From Prorocentrum cordatum (lineage: Eukaryota; Sar; Dinophyceae; Prorocentrales; Prorocentraceae), in contig CAUYUJ010018316.1 of assembly GCA_963575745.1 (NCBI GenBank), positions 385,970 to 449,969 of the forward strand: a DNA stretch of 64,000 bases, read 5' to 3'. Below are positions 33,346 to 44,039 of this stretch, piece after piece. Each line of letters opens with the position of its first letter. Position 1 is the first letter of the stretch. Below the pieces are notes generated by a model. The model worked only from the letters and a program-made list of their open reading frames with translations. It was not told the DNA's origin and made no database searches. A program made the translations under genes and the position numbers.

Positions 33346-35390
33346 TCTAGACACCCTGTGCAAGAGAATAAAGTGGTCGGGGCTGAGGGGGCACTGGGCG
33401 GGCGCCGGAACCGCGGGGGGGCGCTGAGACGGCGCGGGGGAGGAGGCGGAGAGGGGAGGGGGGGTGCGGTGCCGAAATAAAAATGGTCGGGGCGGGAGGG
33501 TTGGCGATCGGGCGGGCGCTGCGCGCGGGGGGTGGCTCTGAGACGGGCGGGAGTGAGGGGGCGGAGCGGGGGAGGGGGTGCGGTGCCGAAATAGAGTGGT
33601 CGGGGCGGAGGGGGCACTGGGCGGGCGCTCGAGCCGCGGGGGAGCGCTCAGACGGTGCGGGGGAGGCGGCGGAGCGGGGGGGGGGGCGGGGGGGGTGCCG
33701 AAATAAAGTTGGTCGGGGCGCGAGGGGCACTGGGCGGCGCTGGAACGGGGGGGTGCGCTGAGGACGGCGCGGGTGACAGGGCGGAGCGGGGAGGGGGGTG
33801 CGGTGCCGAAATAAAAAGTGGTCGGGGCGGAGGGGGCGCTGGGCGGGCGCTGGAGCCGCGGGGGCGCGCTGAGACGGCGCGGGGGAGGGGGCGAAGCGGG
33901 GAGGGGGGGTGCGGTGCCGAAATAAAGTGGTCGGGGCGGAGGGATCGCTGGGCGGGCGCTGGAGCCGCGGGGGAGCGCTGAGACGGCGCGGGGGAGGGGG
34001 CGGAGCGGGGAGGGGGGGTGCGGTGCCGAAATAAAGTGGTCGAGGCGGAGGGGGCACTGGGCGGGCGCTGGAGCCGCGGGAGGGCGCTTGAGCGGCGCCG
34101 CGGGGAGGGGAGCGCGGGAGGGGGGGGCGGTTGCGAAATATAAGTGGGCGGGGCGGAGGGGGCACTGGGCGGGCGCTGGAGCCGGCGGGGGGGGGGGCGC
34201 TGAGACGGCGCGCGGGGCGGGGGCGGAGCGGGGGGGGGGTGCTGGGTGTCCGAAATAAAGTGGTCGGGGCGGAGGAAGCACTGGGCGGGCGCTGGAGCCG
34301 CGGGGGGGCGCTGAGACGGCGCGGGGGAGGAGGCGGAGCGGGGGGGGGGTGCGGTGCCGAAATAAATGGTCGAGGCGGAGGGGGCACTGGGCGGGCGCTG
34401 GAGCCGCGGGGGGGCGCTGAGACGGCGCGGGGGAGGGGGCGGAGCGGGGGGGGGGTGCGGTGCCGAAATAAAGTGGTCGGGGCGGAGGGGGCACTGGGCG
34501 GGCGCTGGAGCCGCGCGGGGGCGCTGAGACGGCGCGGGGGAGGGGGCGGAGCGGGGAGGGGGGGTGCGGTGCCGAAATAAAGTGGTCGGGGCGGAGGGGC
34601 ACTGGGCGGGCGCTGGAGCCGCGGGGGGGCGCTGAGACGGCGCGGGGGAGGGGGCGGAGCGGGGGGGGGTGCGGTGCCGAAATAAAGTGGTCGGGGCGGA
34701 GGGGGCGCTGGGCGGGCGCTGGAGCCGCGGGGGCGCTGAGACGGCGCGGGGGAGGGGGCGGAGCGGGGGGGGGGCGGGCGGTGCCGAAATCAAGTGGTCG
34801 GGGCGGAGGGGGCACTGGGCGGGCGCTGGAGCCCCTCCACGGCGCGGGGGAGGGGGCGGAGCAGGGGGGGGGGTGCGGTGCCGAAAAAAAGTGGTCGGGG
34901 CGGAGGGGGCACTGGGCGGGCGCTGGAGCCGCGCGGGGGCGCTGAGACGGCGCGGGGGAGGGGGCGGAGCGGGGAGGGGGGGTGCGGTGCCGAAATAAAG
35001 TGGTCGTGGCGGAGGGGGCACTGGGCGGGCGCTGGAGCCGCGCGGGGGCGCTGAGACGGCGCGGGGGAGGGGGCGGAGCGGGGAGGGGGGGTGCGGTGCC
35101 GAAATAAAGTGGTCGGGGCGGAGGAGGCACTGGGCGGGCGCTGGAGCCGCGGGGGGGCGCTGAGACGGCGCGGGGGAGGGGGCGGAGCGGGGGGGGGGTG
35201 CGGTGCCGAAATAAAGTGGTCGAGGCGGAGGGGGCACTGGGCGGGCGCTGGAGCCGCGGGGGGGCGCTGAGACGGCGCGGGGGAGGGGGCGGAGCGGGGG
35301 GGGGTGCGGTGCCGAAATAAAGTGGTCGGGGCGGAGGGGGCACTGGGCGGGCGCTGGAGCCGCGGGAGGGCGCTGAGACGGAGGGGGCGC
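33346..35390. repeat. Satellite array 3: about 18 copies of a roughly 108-bp unit
   Basis: Each unit reads GGTGCCGAAATAAAGTGGTC, GGGGCGGAGGGGGCACTGGG, CGGGCGCTGGAGCCGCGG, GCGCTGAGACGGCGCGGGGG, then AGGGGGCGGAGCGGG. GAAATAAA copies fall at intervals of about 105-115 bp from 33475 to 35313. The copies are very alike, so expansion is recent. Long Pro/Ser/Ala/Arg frames on the minus strand are array artefacts. Confidence 0.93.
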
Positions 35391-35514
35391 ATGATGATGA
35401 TGATGATGTGGATGATGATGATGATGATGATGATGCTGGTGATGATGATGATGATGGTGATTATGATGGTGATGATGGTGAGGATGAGGGTGATTATGAT
35501 GATGATGATGATGC

Positions 35515-35578
<64 letters not shown>
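35389..35578. repeat. GAT microsatellite
   Basis: Nearly pure GATGAT with GGT and TAT variants sits between array 3 and the final GAGCTCTAGACACCCTG boundary phrase. Confidence 0.97.
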
Positions 35579-35639
35579 GGGGGGGGGGTGCGGTGCCGAA
35601 ATAAAGTGGTCGGAGCTCTAGACACCCTGTGCAAGAGAA

Positions 35640-37250
35640 TAAACGCAGTAATCGCGCTCGCGTGGGATTTCTTCGCAATTTGTTTAGACGCCGCGCCATC
35701 GACACTCAGGAATCGCGCTCTCTCCCCTGGACTTCCTGATGATTTACTTCGGACTTGCGCTGTCGCCCGAGACGTCCTCACGATTCATGCATGATGGATT
35801 CTTCTGCGACCCGCCCGCCCGACCCGCCCGTTTGGTTCTGCCGCTTGATCTTCTTTTCTTGCCGTTGCACATTGTGTCCTTCCACTTGAAGTGCCCCTCC
35901 TGGGGATCGCACCTGCTTTCTTACGAGGGAAAGTCTTGCGCCTCAGATTGCGCTGTTGGCCTCCGAACTACAACAGCAACGGATCCCGCAGGATGCTTCT
36001 TCACAGTTGATTCAAAGTCGCGTTCTCGCGCGGGACTTCCTTGCAATTTGCACAGACATCGCGCTCTTGCGTGGGACCCCCTCGCAATTTATTCATACAC
36101 CACGCCCGCGACACTCATGAATCACGCTCACGATTTACATGGGAATCGCGCTGTCGCTTGAGACTTCTTCGCGATTCATGCAGGACTGACGCTTCATCGC
36201 CCCGGCCGCTCGACCCGGCCGTTTGGGCCCGCCCGCCCGACCCGCCCGTCAGGTTCCGCCTTCTAGTGTCCGCTCGTCAGGGTCCGCCCGTTTTTTTTGT
36301 GCTTTGGATTGCACGTGTCGAGACAAGCTGGATTCTCGACGCCACGGCTTCGCCCACCTGGTCTGATCTCGGCCTGGACACTGTTCGCAATGGTGGTCGT
36401 ATCGCATTGCGTTCCCTGTGTTGGGGGCTGCGTCAACTACACGTGGCAGGTAAGGAAGATATACCCCAAGGGGAGTTACGATCGAAGACGAAGAGGGTGG
36501 GGATCGAGGGCTTTTGACGTGCAGGTTGAATGACACGCGGGCAAGTAGGAGCGAACACTCTTGAAATAATGGTTGTGGAGTTTTCATGTCGAAAGAATAA
36601 CTATTGTTGATCTCCCCCCTCCGGTGCCCGTTGCATTTTTCAATAGAAGTGCCCCTCCTGGGGCTCGCGCCCAGTTTCTCATTAGGGAAAGTCTTGAGGA
36701 TCAGATTGGCCCCGTGGTCCCCAAGTTACAATACGTAACAACAACGGCTCCCGCTTGAAACATAATAAACATCTATTCAACATCGCACTCTCGCGCGGGA
36801 CTTCCTCACGATCTATGCAGATATCGCGCTCTCGCGTTGGCCTTGGTCGCAATGTATTCATACGGCGCGCCCCGCTCGACACTCAGGAATCACGCTGTCC
36901 CCTGGACTTCTTCACGGTTTACTTCGGAATCGCGCTATCGCCCGACATTTCCTCGCGATTCGTGAAGGACTGACGCTTCAGCGACCCGCCCGCTCGACCC
37001 GGCTGTCTGGGCCCGCCCGCCCGCCCTGCCTCGCCCGACCCGCTGCCGCTTGCGTTTCTGCTCCCAACCCCCCTCCTGCTAATCTCTCTCGTGCCCCACT
37101 CTTCTCTCTCTTTCCCCCTTGTCCCTTCTCTCCTTTCTTCCCCTGTTTCAGGGGCTGCGCCAGCTGCCCGTGGCAAGTAAGGAAGGTGAGAGCCACATTT
37201 TGAACACTGCCCGCCCTCCATCCGTGAAGCGGTTGCAAAGTTTGAAATCG
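35640..37250. repeat. Tandem of about 750-bp units, two to three diverged copies
   Basis: The series CGCGCTCTCGCGTGGGACTT, CGACACTCAGGAATCACGCT, GAGACTTCTTCGCGATTCAT and GACCCGCCCG...GTTTGGGC appears near 35655-35850, 36030-36260 and 36785-37030. GTGCCCCTCCTGGGG...GGGAAAGTCTTG follows at 35895 and 36650. GGGGCTGCG...CGTGGCA(G/A)GTAAGGAAG follows at 36424 and 37153. No frame is convincingly coding. Confidence 0.65.
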
Positions 37251-37924
37251 AATGCGCGCTGCGCTAAGCCGGAAGCCTCATTTTGAAAACGGCCTGCCCT
37301 GAATCCGTGAAACTGTTGCAAGTTTTCAGCTTAAGGTTGAGGAAGTTTCAGCTGAAACGCCCAGCCCGCCCTACCGACCCATTTTGGGGTGCGACAGGGA
37401 GGAGTTATTTAGAAGGAAAAGGGATTGATAAAGAGGGAAGGGAGACGAGGGGGAATAATGGGTGCGGGAAGAGCGAGCGAGGAGGAGTACGACAGCTTTT
37501 TCGTCCCGGATCCACTCCCGATGGCCCAGAGGCCCCGAGGACGCTTCCTTGACGGCCGAACATGGAGGAGAAGCAGCGGGGTCTCAGAATTTGGTCTGCT
37601 CGAAGTCCAGGGCCCACTACTCCGCGCCCCCAGAGCACCGCCGCTGCGCGCGCGCGCGCGCGCTGGGGCGGGCCAGGCAGACGCCGCCGCTCCCCAGTGG
37701 GGACGATCGGCGCCGCTCCCTCCGCGCCGCGGGGCGTTCGCCGCCGCCGAGGTGCCTCCGAGGGGTGCCCCTCGGCATATCCCTGGGGAGGTCGGGGAGC
37801 CGGGAAGTCGGTGGCCAGCCACGACGGGGGTCACGGTGGCGACGGCGGCGGCGACAGCAGCTCGGAAAGCCAGCGTCGGGACCCTGCGATTTGAGCACAG
37901 GTGAATGGAGGTAGTTGGCGTTCG

Positions 37925-38055
37925 GGGTCAGAGCCGGCAAGGAGGGGGAGGAGGAGGAGGAGGAGGAGGAGGAGGAGGAGGAGGAGGAGGAGGAGGCGGA
38001 GGAGGAGGCGGAGGAGGAGGCGGAGGAGGAGGAGGAGGAGGAGGAGGAGGAGGTG
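37925..38055. repeat. GGA microsatellite
   Basis: GGAGGAGGA with GGC interruptions. Downstream to 39410 the sequence is extremely GC-rich, with long Arg/Pro/Ala frames on both strands that I do not accept as genes. From 37250 to 37925 I see nothing else. Confidence 0.95.
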
Positions 38056-40059
38056 CCCGCTCTTGGCGCGGGCTGCTGGCCCAGGACGTTGCCCTTCTCC
38101 GATGGCCGCCCCTCGCCCGTTCGCTCGGGCCCGCCGCGCAACCTTGGCGGGCCCGCCCGTGCCGCGGCGTGGGCTATCCTCCCACTCCCCCTCTTTACAA
38201 CGCTGGCTGCTCTCCTCCATGCGGGCCCACGTCGGTCCCCTGCTGCCTCGGGCGCGGAGCTGCCCGCACCAGCCCGGGCTCACTCGCGGCAATTGGAGGC
38301 CTCCCCATGGCGCAGCTCGCTTCGCTTCGTCGCTGTCCGCGAGTTGCCGCCTCACCCTGGCTTGCCGCCGCCCGCTTTCTCGGCGCGCTCTGCTTTGGCC
38401 CGGCGCCAGGCGCTGGGTCCCCCTCCTCCGCGGCCCCTTCAGGTCCGCAGCCGCCTCCGGTGTGGCCTGCCCGCTCGGGGTGCTGCATCCTGGTGCCCGC
38501 CTGGCGCGTGGCAGGTCGGGCGTCGGCATGCTCGCAGGCCAGCGCTTTGCGGCGTCAGTTCGTCGCTGTGCCGCCTTTCTTTGGGCGTGCCCTCGCCCCG
38601 CATCAGGCCCCCGCGCTGCGCTCCCCTCCGCGTGGATCTTCCTTCCTGCTTTGAAGCATGCGCGCGTCGCCCTCGGGCACTCGGGTTTTCGGCTCTGTCC
38701 GGTTCTGCGCCTCTCTCGGCGGCTGAGGCCCCTTAGCTTGGCTCGATCCCCGGCTGGACCCTCAGCGGTGATCGCCCGGCTTCCGATTTGCCTTTTCCCT
38801 CGTGCGCGCTGGGCCACGCCCTGGCGCCCGGCGCCTCGCGGCCCGCTGCCCTCCCCAGGCGGTGCCCGCCCTGTCGCAGTGCTGGCCGCCGTGCAGCCTC
38901 GCAGGGTGGCCGCCGCGCCGCCGCCCACGGGCCCCTCGGCCCGCTTCCGCCCCTGGAGGTGGGCCTCCGCCCTCGCCCTTCGCGCTCTGCGGCTCCTCCG
39001 CCCTCCTGGCCCCTTGGCCAGGGCTGGGCGCCGCCGTCCCGCCTCCGCCAGTCCCGCCGCTCCGGGCCGCGCCCTGCCCGCACGATCGTGGCTCCTCTCG
39101 CACCGGTCCGCTCCCGCGGGCCGCGCCCGGCCCGCCCAACTTTGGCGCGGCGCCCTTCCCGCTGCGCTGCTCTCGCTCGCCGCCCCGCTGCCCCGGTTTT
39201 AATGTGTGTACGGATGTGCACAACGCCCCTTGTATTCGCTCGCCGCCCGCTGTACAACGTTTTACAAGCGCTCGCTCGCCGCCCCGGCGCGCCGCCCTGC
39301 GGCCGCCGCCCCCTCGCCGCCCCGCCGCCCAGCTCCTGCCCGCTGCCCCGCTGCCCCGGCGCCTTGGCGCCGCGCCCAGCTACTGCCCCGTGAGGGGTCG
39401 GCCCGAGGTGGAATAGTGTGTGTTGTGAGTCTACTTTGCACGTGCCCATCTCGTCTTTGTAGGCGTTTGTGCGGGTTCGCGTTCGCTTCCAAGGGCTGCC
39501 CTCAACGCGAGTTGGCAATTCATGAGTTCTCTGCCCGTTCATACTGTTGATCGTGACTGTGGTGCCACATCGCCTGCGGAGGAGAAAACGTGTGCGCGCC
39601 CAGGGAAGCTCCAGGGGCAGATCCTTTCTCGCCCCCCGATGGGGAAACCCAGTTGCAGAGACACGACCATTCTGGCTCGGGGGGCGCCACCGCGGCCTCA
39701 GGTCTCTTTGTCGGCCAGTCACCCTCGCAGCCTGGCGTCGCCCTCTGGGTCTCGTCGTCGCGCGCAGACCATGACGACGGTGTCGCAGACCATGACCGTG
39801 CGCTGGGAGGGGGTGCCGGAGCAGAAGGGCGGTCCGTCGCTGCTCCAGGTCCCAGGGGCACCCAGTCAGGACGTCAACGTCATCTGGGGGACGCCAGCTG
39901 CCCACCTCGCCGGTCCTAGCCGGGCTGACAGTGGGCCCAGGATCGATCGGTGCATACGTCCTGTTAGCTACGTTCTTTGTATTCATTTATATGTACAGAT
40001 TGTTTACATATGTACACAGGTACACACATATGTCTAATGGCCTTCGTCCCATTCCGCCA

Positions 40060-41560
40060 CCGTGCTTGGGTTGGGTCTGAGGCCTCTTGGATGGTCGTTG
40101 GGATCTCGTGGAGGCCTCTCGGGGGCCTCCTGGAAGCAGTTTTGAAGCCTCTGGGGGGGCTGTTCTGGGGCCTCTTGGGGGCCTTTGTGGCCTCTTGGGG
40201 CCTCTTGGGGCTGCTTGCTGGACGCCATCTTGGGCGTCTTGGTGCGACCTTTCGGCGACTCGGGGGCCTCATGGATAGTCTTGGGGGCCTCTTGGAGACC
40301 TCTTGGCCCGTCTTGGGCCCCTCTTAGGCCCGAGAGATCACGCGACAAGCCGCCGGGAGCTCCATGGGGGCACGCGCCGAGCCACGGAGAACCCCCGGGC
40401 CCCGAAAAGAATCCTCAGGATTTTGGGCTGAAGGTTCAAGGATTTGGTAAATGACCTGAGGACACGCCCACTCCATGCCCAGCGGCACAGTTGCGGACAT
40501 TCGTATGCATATGCGTATATTGTTTCATGGATATTCATGTAATTGTGTGTGTATATGCATACGTATGCATGTATACATGCATGCACACGTGTATGAACAT
40601 GTGTAGATGTGTTTATACGTATAATAACATGTACACGGATAAGTCGGCGTACAAGTATGCGTAGATGTATACGTACATGTAATTGTAGTTGTGCATGTAT
40701 ATACACATGCATAGGTAGTCGTCTATGCATACTTACGTGCACGTATGTGTAGATGCATATGTGTATATATATATATATGTGTACATATCAGTATTTGTAT
40801 GTGTAAGTATGTATGTTTACGTAGATGTACACATATGTATTCCTCTTCCTATATTTATATAAGCCCCGGCGGGGGGAAAACCCGTTCCCCCCTCCCCCCC
40901 AAAACCAGACTCCCGGGATCTGGGGCTTTGGGACCCTCCAGACGGGCCTCGAAGCGGCCACCGGGCCTCACATGGCGTTTCGCCAAGCCTTCCCAGCACA
41001 CCTAGGGCGATCAGGGGGTCATCGGAGACGTCCCAGAGACCCCCAAGACAGCACAAGAGCGCTCCAAGAGTGACCGACGTGACCTCAAGATGGCCCAAGA
41101 GGCCTCCAGGACGGCCCCAAAGAGGCCTCCAAGAGCACTCCCAAGAGGGCCCCCCGAGGCAAGAATCATTAATTTTCTTTGGGGTTTTGGTGAATTTTAG
41201 GGTTCTCCTCTTTTCGGCTTCCCGACGCTTCACGACGGCGGTCTTCTGGGCGTCCGGAGCCGCCTGGGAGGCTCCCAAATCGCCCCACAACCATCCGAAA
41301 GGGCTTCCAGGCAGTCGAAGAGAGCCCCCAAACAGCACAACACGGGTCCAAGATTGCCCTCAGAGAGCCCCATGGCGGCCCAAGATGGCCCAAAGACACC
41401 CTCCGAAGAATTCCAAATCGTGATTCGGTCGTTCAGGGAGACCGCGGTTGGAGGCAGGGTGGCCCGAGGAAGCCCCCGGAGGCCCCCAGAATACGCCCAG
41501 GAGGTCTCCAGAAGGCCTTAAGAAAGCCTGAAACAGCTTTTGTGAGGCCCCTAGAGGCTC
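40060..41560. repeat. GGCCTCTTGGG repeat fields in opposite orientation flanking an AT-rich centre
   Basis: At 40075-40340 the plus strand carries many GGGGGCCTCTTGGGG-like words. At 40985-41560 it carries the complement (CCCCAAGAGGCCTCC). Between them lies AT-rich ATGCATACGTATGCAT sequence (40495-40865). The whole has the form of a large imperfect palindrome. Confidence 0.5.
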
Positions 41561-41744
41561 TCCATGGCGAAAATAAGGAAAAAAATAGCATGGAGGAAGG
41601 ATAACGAATAACATTATTATAGCGGCGATGCCAGAAATGGCAACCAGGAGTTATCGCTAAATTGTCGGCTTGACCTTCCTGCTATTCCGCCTGCATACCA
41701 AACTTCAAGGACCAAGGTGCATGGCGCGAAGCGCTACTGCAGTC

Positions 41745-42245
41745 TTATACTTATATATACATGCTTGTGCATATGCATGTGTATGTGTACATGTACATGT
41801 ATATGTATTGGTATATGTGTTTACAATCGTGTAGGTATTTGTCTATTCTTATGTACATGCACATGGTACGTACAGCCATATATTTATACTTATATATATA
41901 GATGCCCACCCATTTAGGTGTGTAACATTTCATGAAATGAACATGTTCATATGTGTACGCTTTGTTCATAGACATTCACATCTACTTATTGTGATTTACA
42001 TAGGTATATGTATACATATGTACAGTTTTATTTTTGTTTGTGTATGTAACTACACATACATATGTATATGCTGCACATGCATTTGCACATGTATACATGC
42101 AATTGTACATGTATGCATGCATGCGTGCGTGCGTGCGTGCTTGCGTGCGTGCGTGCATGCATGCATGTACACACATGTGTGTATATATATGTGTACATAT
42201 CCGTATATGTGTATAGATGTGTGTGTATATATATATATATTACAC
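41745..42245. repeat. AT-rich TATGCATG / TGCGTGCG tetranucleotide repeats
   Basis: ATATGTATACATG-type sequence, with TGCATGCATGCGTGCG at 42105-42165 and TATATATATA at 42225-42240. It ends about 300 bp before the HAD-like gene. Confidence 0.85.
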
Positions 42246-42551
42246 GCCCGCAGCCACTGGTGAACCCTACCCCTGCGAAGCGGAGCCGATCGACGGTAGG
42301 GTATCGGACCCCCCAGCTGGGGGTCTCTGGGCTGCAGCCATCCTTCAAGTTTGAGCCCCCCAGCTGGTGTTCCAGAAACCTGGCCCGTAGGGGCAGGGTC
42401 CGCATGTGGTTCAGCCCTTCCGTGCAGGCAGGAGGGCGTGAGAACACCGATCCCGGGCTCACGCGGCCATGCCCTCCAGCATCGGCGAGGCAGAGATAGC
42501 TAGCGCCCCCCGACCGTCACCGCGGCGGAGGGCGAGGGCGCTGACGCGGTG

Positions 42552-43775
42552 ATGCCGTTCCGGCGCAGGAGCACCCGGAAGAGCGAGCTCACGACGGACC
42601 TGCTGCGGGGCCGCTACGGCGATGAGGAGTGCGGCGAGTCCGCGACCACGGCGAGCACCAGGACGAGCGCGGTGCCGGAGAAGCGCACGTCGCAGTGCCA
42701 GTTCGCGGAGCGGCAGCAGACGGTGATCGTCTACGACTGGGACGACACGCTCTTCCCCACCAGCTTTCTCTTCGACAGCCTGCGCCTGGACCTGGCCGTG
42801 CCGCTCGCGCAGCAGAAGCGCCTGGGTGCGCGGGCGAAGGAGGTGGGCAGGAAGCTGGCCAAGTGCGAGAACCTCGCCGTGAAGATCCTGCAGGAGAGCC
42901 ACATCAGGGGAACGAACAATGACACGAACATTCAAGCTCGGAGGTCCGCGCGGATTTCTCGGATCCGCGCTGGACCCCCCTGGCGGCGCCTCCGGCGCCG
43001 CTTCTGGCGCGCTCCGCGCGCCAGGGAGGGGAGTCCAGCACCGATCCGAGAAATCCGCGCGGACCTCCGAGTTTTTCTGTTTATGTCATGGTTCGTCCCC
43101 CTACGCATGGCAGGGCAGGTGGTTCTTGTGACGCTGGCGGTCAAGGGCTGGGTGGAGCAGGCGTGTCGTCTGTTCTACCCGAAGGTCGGCGAGCTGCTGC
43201 GCCAGCTGAACATCAGGGTCGTCAGTGCTCGGCAGGACCCGTGCAGCAAGGGCAAGGCGGACGTCAGCAAGGGGCTCGTGAGGGCGAAGTGCCGGAGCGA
43301 GGAGGAGTACTGGGGCCTCCTGAAGGGGCGCGCCATCTCCAGGGAGATCGAACAGTTCTACTCGCAGTACGAGGGGCAGAGCTGGAAGAACGTGATCTCC
43401 ATCGGCGATTCCCAGTTCGAACGCTACGGACTCCTCGCGGCCTCCACGGCCTACATGCAGAACAAGCGGGTGAGCCAGCTCGAGGCCACCCCGTTTTCGC
43501 CAGCGCAGGCGGAAGCGTGGCAGAAGCTGGATGTGAGCCAGGACACGGAGCACGAGATCCGCCTCCGCGTGAAGTGCTGCAAGCTCCTGGTCGACCCCGA
43601 CATGGACGAGCTGGTGGTCGAGATGAACACGATCGGCAAGTGGCTCACCTCCATGGTGCGGCTTGACGACGGCTTCGACATCGACTTCGAGGTCCTGACG
43701 GACGTGGAGCAGGTGTCGATCGTGGAGAAAGTGCTGCGCGGCGAGCGCCCCGTGACGGATCTGCCGAAGGTCTAG
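42552..43775 (+). CDS. HAD-superfamily phosphatase-like protein (339 aa after removing the intron)
   Basis: The four HAD motifs appear in order. Motif I is VIVYDWDDTLFPTSF, giving the D-x-D-x-T nucleophile pair. Motif II is VVLVTLAVKGW (Thr). Motif III is VVSARQDPCSKGK, with Lys about 10 residues on. Motif IV is VISIGDSQFERYG (Gly-Asp-Ser). HAD enzymes usually hydrolyse phosphate esters through the first Asp. The substrate here is unknown. The start is the ATG at 42552, which is the first ATG in this frame. The frame is interrupted by a 204-bp palindromic insert that does not break it. Removing it as a GA-AG intron (42910-43113) joins SHIRG to QVVLVT, exactly where the family needs a strand leading to motif II. 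The C-terminal 110 residues carry no motif I recognise. No membrane segment or signal peptide is seen. The gene ends in TAG, 70-80 bp before a dispersed repeat. This is the most intact gene in the window. Confidence 0.82.
   Translation: MPFRRRSTRKSELTTDLLRGRYGDEECGESATTASTRTSAVPEKRTSQCQFAERQQTVIVYDWDDTLFPTSFLFDSLRLDLAVPLAQQKRLGARAKEVGRKLAKCENLAVKILQESHIRGTNNDTNIQARRSARISRIRAGPPWRRLRRRFWRAPRAREGSPAPIREIRADLRVFLFMSWFVPLRMAGQVVLVTLAVKGWVEQACRLFYPKVGELLRQLNIRVVSARQDPCSKGKADVSKGLVRAKCRSEEEYWGLLKGRAISREIEQFYSQYEGQSWKNVISIGDSQFERYGLLAASTAYMQNKRVSQLEATPFSPAQAEAWQKLDVSQDTEHEIRLRVKCCKLLVDPDMDELVVEMNTIGKWLTSMVRLDDGFDIDFEVLTDVEQVSIVEKVLRGERPVTDLPKV
42910..43113 (+). mobile_element. Introner-like palindromic element acting as a GA-AG intron
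   Basis: The 204-bp insert begins GAACGAACAATGACA and ends TACGCATGGCAG, with GG on both sides (AGG-G|GA...AG|GG-CAG). Its two halves are near reverse complements. A perfect 29-bp arm pair lies at 42937-42965 and 43043-43071 (core GGTCCGCGCGGATTTCTCGG). Weaker outer arms (GACGAACCATGACATAAAC type) reach the ends, and a GCGCTGGACC / GGTCCAGC-like centre pairs too. GA-AG and GC-AG borders and inverted-repeat introners are described in dinoflagellates. The insert is a multiple of three without stops, so unspliced RNA would also be read through as 68 extra, very basic residues. Confidence 0.72.
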
Positions 43776-43854
43776 GCGAGGCTCGCCCAGGCTTAACCGA
43801 CGAACGCCCCGAGGCACAGACGCTTCAGGCTGTCGAGGGCAACGATAGGGGGGG

Positions 43855-44010
43855 ATAGGCATAGGGGGGGATGCATCGCCCCCCAATCGCCCATTGATCG
43901 CCGATGGGGGCCCGACAGCCCCAACCTGCCCAGGAAGGTGCGGCTTCAAGATCGGAGGCCAATCGCCGATCTATTGGCGATGTATCGCCGATTCCAGGTC
44001 GATGCCTCCC
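43855..44010 (-). repeat. Dispersed repeat, inverse copy of 24830-24985
   Basis: Read on the minus strand: GGAATCGGCGATACATCGCC, then TTCCTGGGC, TGTCGGGCCCCC, ATCGGCGATCAATGGGCGAT. The word order matches 24830-24985. It lies about 80 bp after the stop codon of the HAD-like gene. Confidence 0.6.
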
Positions 44011-44039
44011 CCCCCATGCCAGCCCCCCCCCCTTTCTAT

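Noticed and set aside
31495-35343. A 1,282-codon minus-strand frame
   Set aside because: It is the translation of satellite arrays 1-3 (Pro/Ser/Ala/Arg repeats). Frame openness comes from repeat composition, and the units lack codon-position bias.
37901-39202. A 433-codon plus-strand frame and its minus-strand counterpart
   Set aside because: Starts in a GGA microsatellite and continues as Arg/Pro/Ala/Leu soup. Both strands are equally open, which is typical of extreme GC content.
40420-40450. GATTTTGGGCTGAAGGTTCAAG as a decayed spliced leader
   Set aside because: Too many mismatches, lacks the CCGTAGCC part, and no gene follows.
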